Assembly: GCA_004322325.1 (NCBI GenBank)
Contig: SCTP01000256.1
Location: 1-5,537, forward strand
Length of the DNA stretch: 5,537 nucleotides
Reading direction: 5' to 3'
From: Gammaproteobacteria bacterium
GTDB lineage: Bacteria; Pseudomonadota; Gammaproteobacteria; DSM-16500
Shown: positions 1 to 5,537 of the stretch, piece after piece
Layout: every line of letters begins with the position of its first letter
How positions within the stretch are numbered: the stretch's first letter is position 1
The notes under the pieces: model-generated
Database searches by the model: none
What the model was told of the DNA's origin: nothing
What the model saw: only the letters and a program-made list of their open reading frames with translations
Made by a program: the position numbers and the translations under genes

Positions 1-205
1 CACGCTCGATGACATCTTTGGTCATATTCGCTTCCATCGCTTTATCTAACGCTGCACGCAAACGTGGATTATTACTCGCTTCTCCACCACCTAATTTCGC
101 TGCGATAGTGATTTCACGAATCAGTTTGGTATAAAGCTTACCGCGTTTGGCATCCACCACCGCTTTGTGACGCTTGATATTTGCCCACTTACTATGCCCA
201 GCCAT
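1..205 (-). CDS. yebC: YebC/PmpR-family protein, N-terminal part (runs off left edge)
   Basis: The first 68 codons of a YebC/TACO1-family protein are present; the rest lies beyond the window. The start is unambiguous: the protein opens with the family signature [14 protein letters not shown], followed by [33 protein letters not shown] and the NMTKD segment, close to E. coli YebC throughout. Family members are cytoplasmic, about 240-250 residues long, and have been described both as DNA-binding regulators (PmpR of Pseudomonas) and as factors that help ribosomes through difficult sequences; which role applies here cannot be told. The Shine-Dalgarno AGGA (216 to 213) overlaps the aspS stop codon, 7 nt before the ATG, so the gene is probably co-transcribed and translationally linked with aspS. 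In many gammaproteobacteria ruvC, ruvA and ruvB follow, which would lie to the left of this window. Confidence 0.95.
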   Translation of the reverse strand, partial: MAGHSKWANIKRHKAVVDAKRGKLYTKLIREITIAAKLGGGEASNNPRLRAALDKAMEANMTKDVIER

Positions 206-214
206 AAGATCATC

Positions 215-1984
215 CTATTCTTTTGTTTTTACCACACGAATACCTAACTCAATTAATTGCTCCGGCTCAACGGTTGATGGCGCATCCATTAATGGACAGC
301 TCGCTGTTTGGGTCTTGGGAAACGCAATCACATCGCGGATCGAAGACGCACCTGTCATCAACATGACTAATCGATCTAAGCCAAAGGCAATCCCACCATG
401 CGGAGGACAACCTAACTTCATTGCTGTCAGCAGATGGCCGAATTTTTCTTCCGCTTCTTCATCGCTAATATTCAGTAGACGGAAAACAGCCTTTTGCATG
501 TCCGATGAGTTAATACGCACCGAACCACCACCAATTTCACTGCCATTTAATACCATATCGTAAGCACGCGCTAACACCTGCAGAGGATCATGCTGCAAGA
601 ATTCTTCGACTGTCTCTGCTTTCGGCGAGGTAAACGGATGATGGCACGCGAAAATACGGCCTTCGCCCTTTTCAAACATGGGGAAATCAACGACCCATAA
701 AATACGCCATCCTGCTTCGACTAAACCACGATCTTGCCCAACTTTTAAGCGCAAGGCGCCGAGGGCTTCATTAACGGTGGTAGCTTTATCTGCACCAAAG
801 AAAATAATATCACCCACTTTGGCTTGCGTTCGTTCCAGTACTTGGTTAACGACTGTCTCTGGCAAGAATTTCAAAATAGGCGATTGCAGCCCCTCTTTGC
901 CTTCTGCATTGATCTTGATATACGCCAAACCGCGGGCGCCAAAAATGCTGACATACTGGGTGTAATCATCAATTTCTTTCCGACTCAATGCCGCACCGCC
1001 CGGCACACGTAACGCTGCAACGCGGCTGTTTGGATCATTGGCAGCCTCCGCAAAAACTTTGAAATCCACGCCCCGCATTAAATCAGCGATATCGACCAGT
1101 TCTAAAGGAATACGCAGATCAGGTTTATCTGAGCCAAAACGACGCATGGCTTCGGCATACGGCATGCGTGGAAAGGGATTCGGTAATTCCACGTCTACTA
1201 TTTCTTTAAATAAACCCCGAATCATTTCTTCCATGATGGCTTGAATTTCATGCTCATTCAAAAACGAGGTTTCAATATCTAATTGTGTGAATTCAGGTTG
1301 ACGATCCGCACGTAAATCTTCATCGCGGAAACAACGGACGATTTGGTAATAACGATCCATCCCCGCCATCATCAGTAATTGCTTAAATTGCTGCGGTGAT
1401 TGCGGCAAAGCAAAAAAATGGCCCGGACGTGTACGACTGGGGACGAGATAATCGCGCGCGCCTTCAGGCGTGGCACGCGTCAGGACAGGCGTTTCCACAT
1501 CGATAAAACCATGGGTATCTAAATAATGACGCAAGTAATGCGCAATCTTCGCGCGCGTCTTTAAACGACTCAACATTTCAGGCCGGCGAATATCGAGGTA
1601 ACGATAGTGTAAGCGGGTTTCTTCGCCAATTTCATGATACGTATCATCAATCGGAAACGGTAACGGTTCAGAACGATTTAAAATCGTGAGCTCGCTCGCC
1701 GCGATTTCGATATCGCCATTATGCAGATTAGGATTGGTGGTCCCGGCTGGTCGATGTCTCACTTTACCCACCACTTGTACGACAAACTCACTGCGTACCG
1801 ATTCCGCATTGGCAAAAGCAAGTTGCTGCTCAGGCGCAATCACCACTTGCACTAACCCTTCGCGGTCACGTAAATCGATAAAAATCACACCGCCATGATC
1901 GCGACGACGATGAACCCACCCCGCTAATTTGACTTCTTGATCCAATAAATCAGCCGTTGCTTGGCCGCAATAATGACTACGCAT
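215..1984 (-). CDS. aspS: Aspartyl-tRNA synthetase (class II, bacterial type, likely non-discriminating)
   Basis: Complete 589-residue AspRS, the usual length for the bacterial type. It attaches aspartate to tRNA-Asp in the cytoplasm using ATP. Visible in order: the N-terminal OB-fold anticodon-binding domain (about 1-105, with [11 protein letters not shown] and [10 protein letters not shown]); the start of the class II core with motif 1 (about 155-170, [13 protein letters not shown]); the flipping loop [11 protein letters not shown] (172-182); QSPQ (195-198); motif 2 with FRDED (219-223) and [11 protein letters not shown] (228-238); the inserted GAD domain characteristic of bacterial AspRS (about 290-420); and motif 3 GIAFGLDRL (531-539) with the ATP-binding Arg538. 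No catalytic element is missing. His30 and Gly81 match the Pseudomonas enzyme, which also charges tRNA-Asn, so a GatCAB partner is predicted elsewhere. The start MRSHYCGQ is the family N-terminus. It lies 29 nt after the DUF502 gene and 9 nt before yebC. Confidence 0.98.
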   Translation of the reverse strand: MRSHYCGQATADLLDQEVKLAGWVHRRRDHGGVIFIDLRDREGLVQVVIAPEQQLAFANAESVRSEFVVQVVGKVRHRPAGTTNPNLHNGDIEIAASELTILNRSEPLPFPIDDTYHEIGEETRLHYRYLDIRRPEMLSRLKTRAKIAHYLRHYLDTHGFIDVETPVLTRATPEGARDYLVPSRTRPGHFFALPQSPQQFKQLLMMAGMDRYYQIVRCFRDEDLRADRQPEFTQLDIETSFLNEHEIQAIMEEMIRGLFKEIVDVELPNPFPRMPYAEAMRRFGSDKPDLRIPLELVDIADLMRGVDFKVFAEAANDPNSRVAALRVPGGAALSRKEIDDYTQYVSIFGARGLAYIKINAEGKEGLQSPILKFLPETVVNQVLERTQAKVGDIIFFGADKATTVNEALGALRLKVGQDRGLVEAGWRILWVVDFPMFEKGEGRIFACHHPFTSPKAETVEEFLQHDPLQVLARAYDMVLNGSEIGGGSVRINSSDMQKAVFRLLNISDEEAEEKFGHLLTAMKLGCPPHGGIAFGLDRLVMLMTGASSIRDVIAFPKTQTASCPLMDAPSTVEPEQLIELGIRVVKTKE

Positions 1985-1996
1985 GAAAATTTTTTA

Positions 1997-2000
1997 CTCC
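1997..2000 (-). promoter_or_regulatory. Shine-Dalgarno of aspS with long spacing
   Basis: GGAG (read on the minus strand, 2000 to 1997) is the only good ribosome-binding match in the 29-nt gap before aspS. It sits 12 nt from the ATG, longer than the usual 5-9 nt, and is separated from it by an A/T-only run plus one C. The protein start is nevertheless secure because the downstream residues match the AspRS family N-terminus. Confidence 0.55.
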
Positions 2001-2013
2001 GTGAAAATAAACG

Positions 2014-2637
2014 TTAGAATAATTTTTTATTGTTGAAGGGCTGCATCACCCCCAGTGAGATCACAAATTTTAGCGCTTGATCCACACTCATATCTAATTC
2101 GATCACTTTGCTTTTAGGCGCCATCATCAAAAAACCGGAGGTCGGGTTGGGTGTGGTGGGAATGAAATAACTCACCATCGGCTCACCTTCTTTCAAAGCA
2201 TCTTCAACTGATTTAATCGTCTCACCGGTCTGGAAAGCAATGCTGTAAACGCCAGGCGATGGGAATTCTACTAATAATACCTTCCGAAAAGATTGCCCGC
2301 CTGGTGTAAACAACGTTTGCGTGACTTGTTTCACCCCGAGGTAGATGGTTCTCACCAAGGGAATACGCGACATGAGCGCATCACCCATATCCACCAAACG
2401 CTGACCGATAAAATTCGCGGCGATGACCCCTGTCACAAAAATAACCAGCAAAGTAATCAGCACGCCGATGCCAGGGATGTGGAAACCGAGTATCACGTCG
2501 GGCTGGAAGCGCGGCGGGAGTAGAAGTAATGATTTACTTAAAAGATCGACGAGGAATGAAATCACTAGCAACGTCACCCAAATGGGTAACCAGACCAATA
2601 GTCCCGAGATGAAGCATTTACGTAAATAAGCAATCAT
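2014..2637 (-). CDS. DUF502 family inner-membrane protein
   Basis: Complete 207-residue protein of the DUF502 family (the family that also contains the plant COV proteins). Its biochemical role is not established. Two hydrophobic spans are visible, about residues 10-34 (ISGLLVWLPIWVTLLVISFL) and 54-76 (IPGIGVLITLLVIFVTGVIA), followed by a soluble C-terminal domain. Family hallmarks are PLVRTIYLGVKQV (93-105) and YFIPTTPNPTSGFL (157-170), plus the VEFPSPG turn (123-129). Length is typical. The ATG overlaps the TGA of the upstream zinc ribbon gene as ATGA (2634-2637), with a weak GGTGGG ribosome-binding site 6 nt upstream, so translation is probably coupled to that gene. Placement immediately upstream of aspS is a common gammaproteobacterial arrangement, but it does not reveal function. 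No frameshift or truncation is seen. Confidence 0.9.
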   Translation of the reverse strand: MIAYLRKCFISGLLVWLPIWVTLLVISFLVDLLSKSLLLLPPRFQPDVILGFHIPGIGVLITLLVIFVTGVIAANFIGQRLVDMGDALMSRIPLVRTIYLGVKQVTQTLFTPGGQSFRKVLLVEFPSPGVYSIAFQTGETIKSVEDALKEGEPMVSYFIPTTPNPTSGFLMMAPKSKVIELDMSVDQALKFVISLGVMQPFNNKKLF

Positions 2638-2876
2638 GAAGAACCCACCGGTTTATCATTAGACGTGTCACTGCCTTCATTGGCAGCTTTACCTTTACCT
2701 TTATAATCAGTCGCATACCAACCGGCACCTTTTAACTGAAAGCCAGCGGCTGAAACCAGCTTTTCTAACGCCGCCTGATGACATTCAGGACATTCGGTTA
2801 GCGGTTGATCAGAAAATTTTTGCAACGCTTCAAACTGATGATGACAAGCCTTGCATTGGTATTCATAGATTGGCAT
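2634..2876 (-). CDS. FmdB-family zinc ribbon protein
   Basis: Small 80-residue protein with one zinc ribbon: CxxC at residues 8 and 11 and a second CxxC at 29 and 32, separated by 17 residues. The N-terminus MPIYEYQC is the family signature, and GFQLKGAGWYATDY (45-58) is the conserved segment after the ribbon. The tail (60-80) is rich in Gly, Ser, Lys and Asp and likely disordered. The family is named after an amidase regulator from Methylophilus; the role of most members, including this one, is unknown. I chose the ATG at 2876 rather than an in-frame GTG two codons upstream (2882), because the ATG gives the canonical N-terminus and the GTG falls inside the Shine-Dalgarno AGGG. This is the first gene of the leftward operon, and its stop overlaps the DUF502 start. 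Confidence 0.93.
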   Translation of the reverse strand: MPIYEYQCKACHHQFEALQKFSDQPLTECPECHQAALEKLVSAAGFQLKGAGWYATDYKGKGKAANEGSDTSNDKPVGSS

Positions 2877-2898
2877 AAGCACCCTATCATATTAAAAT
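2870..2898 (+). promoter_or_regulatory. Predicted sigma-70 promoter of the SDR gene
   Basis: TTGGCA (2870-2875, five of six to TTGACA), exactly 17 nt, then TAAAAT (2893-2898, five of six to TATAAT). This would give a start near 2905 and a leader of about 34 nt ending in AAGGA (2928-2932), 6 nt before the SDR ATG. The -35 element overlaps the start codon of the divergent zinc ribbon gene. Predicted from sequence only. Confidence 0.55.
2882..2885 (-). promoter_or_regulatory. Shine-Dalgarno deciding the zinc ribbon gene start
   Basis: AGGG (2885 to 2882) lies 5 nt before the ATG at 2876. A GTG codon in frame at 2882-2880 overlaps this site, so that GTG cannot be served by it. This supports the 80-residue product that starts MPIYEY. 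Confidence 0.7.
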
Positions 2899-2922
2899 GA
2901 ACCACAATAAAAACCGTCCCAT

Positions 2923-2951
2923 AGTATAAGGATCACGCATGGAAAAATCCA
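2923..2951 (-). promoter_or_regulatory. Weak candidate promoter of the fmdB-like/DUF502/aspS/yebC operon
   Basis: On the minus strand a TATACT -10 (2928 to 2923, five of six) lies 17 nt after a poor -35, TGGATT (2951 to 2946, three of six). Transcription would start near 2916, leaving a leader of about 40 nt before the zinc ribbon ATG. It is the best leftward candidate I can find in the divergent gap. Its -35 would lie inside the first codons of the SDR gene. Confidence 0.25.
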
Positions 2952-3775
2952 TTCTCATCACTGGCTGTTCCACAGGCATCGGGTTGTGCGCCGCAATCCT
3001 CTTAAAACAGCGTGGTTATCGGGTCTTTGCGAGTGCACGGAAAGCAGCGGATGTGGAAAAATTACGAGCGCAAGGGTTTGAAAGTATTTTGCTGGATGTG
3101 AATGATTCAACCTCCATTCAACAGGCAGTTGAGCAGATTTTGGCCTTAACGGGTGGAAAGTTAGACGCACTTTTTAATAACGCGGGTTATTTGCAAGCAG
3201 GTGCGGTCGAAGATTTAACACGGGAGATGGATAGGGCGCAATTTGAGACGAATGTATTTGGGGCCATGGAGCTGACCCGTCGGGTGCTACCCGTGATGCG
3301 CAAACAGGGATATGGGCGGATTATTCAGAATAGCTCGATTCTAGGGATCATCACGCTGCCTTATTATGGGGCTTACAACGCCTCTAAATTTGCTCTGGAA
3401 GGATATAGTCATACCTTACGGCAAGAATTACGCGGCACTGGTATTCATGTTTCCATCATCAATCCAGGGCCGATTTATAGCAATTTGCGTCAGAATGCTC
3501 ATCAGCATTACCAACAGACCCTCGCTAAGCAGCCTAGTGCGCATGAAACCGTGTACAAAAAGATGGAGCAATCGTACTTTAAGCCGAAAAAAAACTTTAT
3601 TACCCAGCAACCGGATGCCGTCGTTAAGAAATTGATTCATGCGCTAGAAAGTGCGCACCCGCGAGCACATTATTATGTTGGTTTTCCGACACAATTGCTT
3701 GCGATGTTAAGAAGACTGCTACCAGATGGAGCATTAGATGGCGTGCTGGCTAAGATTGGGTTTAAACCGAAATAA
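2939..3775 (+). CDS. Classical short-chain dehydrogenase/reductase, YbbO-like
   Basis: Complete 278-residue SDR, an NAD(P)-dependent oxidoreductase with a Rossmann fold, expected in the cytoplasm. Seen: the cofactor motif TGCSTGIG (8-15); Arg34-Lys35 after the second strand, which in this family usually favours NADP(H); NNAG (80-83); Asn105; and the catalytic triad Ser133, Tyr146 and Lys150 (YNASK). The PG motif NPGPI (175-179) follows. The remainder carries the substrate region and a hydrophobic C-terminal segment (LLAMLRRLLPDGALDGVL). Order and wording of motifs, including EPGPI-like and RLLP segments, resemble E. coli YbbO, reported as an NADP-dependent aldehyde reductase; the actual substrate here is unknown. 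Start choice is supported by AAGGA 6 nt upstream and a good promoter. It is divergent from the aspS operon and stands alone, with no partner gene that would name a pathway. Confidence 0.93.
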   Translation: MEKSILITGCSTGIGLCAAILLKQRGYRVFASARKAADVEKLRAQGFESILLDVNDSTSIQQAVEQILALTGGKLDALFNNAGYLQAGAVEDLTREMDRAQFETNVFGAMELTRRVLPVMRKQGYGRIIQNSSILGIITLPYYGAYNASKFALEGYSHTLRQELRGTGIHVSIINPGPIYSNLRQNAHQHYQQTLAKQPSAHETVYKKMEQSYFKPKKNFITQQPDAVVKKLIHALESAHPRAHYYVGFPTQLLAMLRRLLPDGALDGVLAKIGFKPK

Positions 3776-3811
3776 ATAAAAAAGCGTATTAAAATTAAAA
3801 AATTAGCTTTG

Positions 3812-3840
3812 TTTAAAAAATATATTATTTATATTATAAT
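3812..3840 (+). promoter_or_regulatory. Predicted sigma-70 promoter of the LRR/helical protein gene
   Basis: A perfect TATAAT -10 (3835-3840) lies 17 nt after TTTAAA (3812-3817, four of six to TTGACA) in the AT-rich spacer. The predicted start is near 3847, giving a leader of about 32 nt. An exact 8-nt direct repeat TATATTAT (3821-3828 and 3830-3837, period 9) fills the spacer and overlaps the -10. The gene therefore probably has its own promoter and does not depend on read-through from the SDR gene. Confidence 0.5.
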
Positions 3841-3866
3841 GAGAATATACAAACCAATAAAAAAAC

Positions 3867-3870
3867 GAGG
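3867..3870 (+). promoter_or_regulatory. Shine-Dalgarno of the LRR/helical protein gene
   Basis: GAGG lies 8 nt before the ATG at 3879, inside the leader expected from the promoter just upstream. It supports this ATG as the start. The next in-frame ATG is codon 25, inside the first leucine-rich repeat. Confidence 0.65.
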
Positions 3871-3878
3871 TTTCCATT

Positions 3879-5537
3879 ATGTTTAGATCAAAAAAAGAAG
3901 AATTAGCGGCTTTACTTTCTCAATCACAAGAACACCTCGATCTAAGCAAGATGCACCTAGAGTCTAATGATTTAAAAGCAGTTGCTGCCTATATTAAACA
4001 CAACAGAGAAAGGCTGATATCAATAGATTTGAGGGAAAATAATATTGATACTTTTCCTGAAGAATTCTTAACAGCTGTTGCTGAATCAGATATAACCACA
4101 TTAAATGTTGAAGGTAATACTTATGATGTCTTAAGGTCGGCCAAACATGAAAAGTCAAGTAAATTTGATGCAACTAGCACGCATACAGTGATTGTTACTA
4201 ATGAGACCGAACACCTATCAAGTCAAGAAGTAAATAAAATATATTATCTTGTTCAAACAAATAAAAAGAAAAAATTATTTAGTGAAGCAATCAATAAGGA
4301 ACCAGTTGATTTAGCTGAATTAACTGAGCAAATAAATACGCTACAGGAGCAAAAAATAATTAATGATAAACAAAAAAAGATAGTAGCTAACTTGCTAGAA
4401 GAAGGCAAAAAGCTTTGGGAAAAAACTTATCCGAATTATTTAACGGTTTTAAAAAAGCGGTGGGTGGAGTTAGAGCAAAACAAACATTTGAGCTCAGAGG
4501 AAAAAGCCGAGCAAATCCTTACAGATGTAAATAAATTAACCAAAATCTTACTATCAGCAAATCAAGACCTTCCACTAGAATTAATTGAAAAGAAAAAGCA
4601 CCAAATTACTATTTTAATGCCAAAAATAAAAGTAGAAAGTGAAAAAATAGAACATGAATTTGATCAACTTCGCGAGGGAATAGATGACCAAAATTTTGAT
4701 GGCACTTTTACGAAAATGATCGCTTTAAGAGAGAAAATAATTCGTAATGGCAGAACGTATGGTGCAGAATTCTTCTCCCCTGAAGCAATAGATGACCTGA
4801 TGCAAAAAGCATTGGATAAGCACGGTATCCATTTACAAAAAAAGCGAACAAGTATAATCACGTCGATTAAAGAATTTAAACAGGCTAAAGAAGCTTCTTC
4901 GAAAAAAGAGATATTAACAAAGCTGGAATCTTTTGAAAGAGAATGTCAAAATTATTTAATCTTTCAACGAAACGTTAACTCACCTGCATCACTTGTTACC
5001 GTAGACTCTATCAAAATCGATCCTAGTTCTTTACAGCAAGATTTTGCAGATGAAGTCAAGAAATACTCAGATGAAGTCCGTCGTTTTTTGAACGAAAAAC
5101 ACCCAACAGAACAAAGAAATGCGGCTGAAAATTTATTGCACTTATTAAAGAAAGAAAATTTAACGCCTGATGAACTACACATCGCTGTACTTAATATACT
5201 TATTTCAAACAATCATGTTCCGCTTGCTGAAAGTTTGGCAAACGTGCTTTGCCACCCGGGAATACCGCAAAAAGTATATCAAGCGGCACGGTCGTTACAA
5301 TCTCAACTTAATGCCAGCCTAAAAGAGAAGGGGTCATTAAAGGGTGAAAAAACTAGGAATCCTTATTATATTTTGTTAAATGAATCTCAATTGGTAGAAA
5401 ACATAATAAACAAAACGATACCCGCTCATGATGCATTTGCATTACTTAAACAGGGTCGATTCGATACTTATCCGGAGCAAAAAATGAGAGTGCTTCGTAT
5501 AGTCGTAGAAGAACGAGCTAAAGACAAATCGTCACAA
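3879..5537 (+). CDS. Unrecognised LRR plus helical/coiled-coil protein, N-terminal part (runs off right edge)
   Basis: An uninterrupted frame of 553 codons with no stop before the window end, so the C-terminus is missing. I do not recognise a named family. Residues 20-82 form about three leucine-rich-repeat units: LDLSKMHL (20-27), LISIDLRENNI (46-56) and ITTLNVEGNTY (72-82), with equivalent positions 29 and then 26 residues apart. A Ser/Thr-rich linker (about 88-112) follows. Then comes a long Lys/Glu/Gln-rich, almost Pro-free region (about 112-360) that reads as amphipathic helices with likely coiled coils (for example 145-200 and 235-265), a linker around 365-385, and a second helical part (385-553) with NHVPLAESLANVL (445-457). 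There is no signal peptide, membrane span or visible enzyme motif. The DNA is clearly more AT-rich than the genes to its left. This architecture is common in secreted effectors of intracellular gammaproteobacteria, but that role is inference; a structural or scaffold protein is equally possible. Confidence 0.8.
   Translation, partial: MFRSKKEELAALLSQSQEHLDLSKMHLESNDLKAVAAYIKHNRERLISIDLRENNIDTFPEEFLTAVAESDITTLNVEGNTYDVLRSAKHEKSSKFDATSTHTVIVTNETEHLSSQEVNKIYYLVQTNKKKKLFSEAINKEPVDLAELTEQINTLQEQKIINDKQKKIVANLLEEGKKLWEKTYPNYLTVLKKRWVELEQNKHLSSEEKAEQILTDVNKLTKILLSANQDLPLELIEKKKHQITILMPKIKVESEKIEHEFDQLREGIDDQNFDGTFTKMIALREKIIRNGRTYGAEFFSPEAIDDLMQKALDKHGIHLQKKRTSIITSIKEFKQAKEASSKKEILTKLESFERECQNYLIFQRNVNSPASLVTVDSIKIDPSSLQQDFADEVKKYSDEVRRFLNEKHPTEQRNAAENLLHLLKKENLTPDELHIAVLNILISNNHVPLAESLANVLCHPGIPQKVYQAARSLQSQLNASLKEKGSLKGEKTRNPYYILLNESQLVENIINKTIPAHDAFALLKQGRFDTYPEQKMRVLRIVVEERAKDKSSQ

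Noticed and set aside
174..563. Plus-strand open frame antisense to yebC and aspS
   Set aside because: It lies opposite two securely identified genes, spans the junction between them, and its product has no recognisable motif; it is a shadow of the aspS coding strand. The other plus-strand frames within 678-1898 and 2293-2629 are rejected for the same reason.
2880..2882. GTG as an upstream start for the zinc ribbon protein, giving 82 residues
   Set aside because: The GTG overlaps the AGGG ribosome-binding site, and the family N-terminus MPIYEY begins at the ATG two codons later.
3759..3768. Perfect palindrome GGTTTAAACC at the end of the SDR gene
   Set aside because: It encodes the last residues (GFKP) of the SDR, has no loop to form a terminator hairpin, and no second copy was noticed.
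3778..3814. Possible terminator after the SDR gene (AAAGC at 3781-3785 pairing with GCTTT at 3806-3810)
   Set aside because: The stem is only five pairs with a 20-nt loop and a mismatch just outside, and there is no uninterrupted T run after it. No convincing terminator is visible between the SDR and the next gene.
3786..3878. PmrA-type tandem TTAA box upstream of the LRR gene, as found before some Legionella/Coxiella effector genes
   Set aside because: TTAA occurs at 3789-3792 and 3795-3798, but the spacing (6 nt start to start) and flanks do not fit the known tandem box; it is expected by chance in such AT-rich DNA.
4664..5212. Two minus-strand open frames (4664-4861 and 4964-5212) opposite the large AT-rich gene
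   Set aside because: They are short, Ser/Phe/Lys-rich products typical of the reverse of a Glu/Lys-rich coding sequence, with no recognisable domain, and the plus-strand frame across them is unbroken.

Overview
The window looks like a gammaproteobacterial chromosome segment. The evidence is a compact leftward block in the order FmdB-type zinc ribbon, DUF502 membrane protein, aspS, yebC, together with protein sequences close to those of Pseudomonas and E. coli relatives. The AspRS in particular reads like the Pseudomonas, non-discriminating type. A host-associated member of the Legionella/Coxiella side of the class would fit the AT-rich leucine-rich-repeat protein at the right edge, but that placement is inference and nothing here proves it.

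Layout. Positions 1-2876 (minus strand) hold four tightly packed genes, read from right to left. These are a small FmdB-family zinc ribbon protein (2634-2876), a two-pass DUF502 inner-membrane protein (2014-2637, overlapping the previous gene by an ATGA), aspartyl-tRNA synthetase (215-1984), and the first 68 codons of yebC (205 down to the window edge). The spacing (4-nt overlap, 29 nt, 9 nt) and the absence of a terminator between them suggest one operon, probably continuing beyond the left edge. Positions 2877-2938 are a short divergent intergenic region with a good promoter for the rightward gene and a weaker one for the leftward operon.

Positions 2939-3775 (plus strand) encode a complete classical short-chain dehydrogenase/reductase closely resembling E. 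coli YbbO. After a 103-nt very AT-rich spacer with a near-consensus sigma-70 promoter, an open frame starts at 3879 and runs off the right edge without a stop (553 codons seen). It encodes a lysine/glutamate-rich, mostly helical protein with a short N-terminal leucine-rich-repeat segment. I do not recognise it as any named family.

How the genes relate. The leftward block is housekeeping: tRNA charging, a translation/transcription-associated YebC protein, and two small conserved proteins of poorly known role. The SDR is a stand-alone metabolic enzyme. The AT-rich LRR protein has base composition unlike its neighbours and its own promoter. It is the only part of the window that looks like accessory or host-interaction DNA, and the best candidate for something undescribed.
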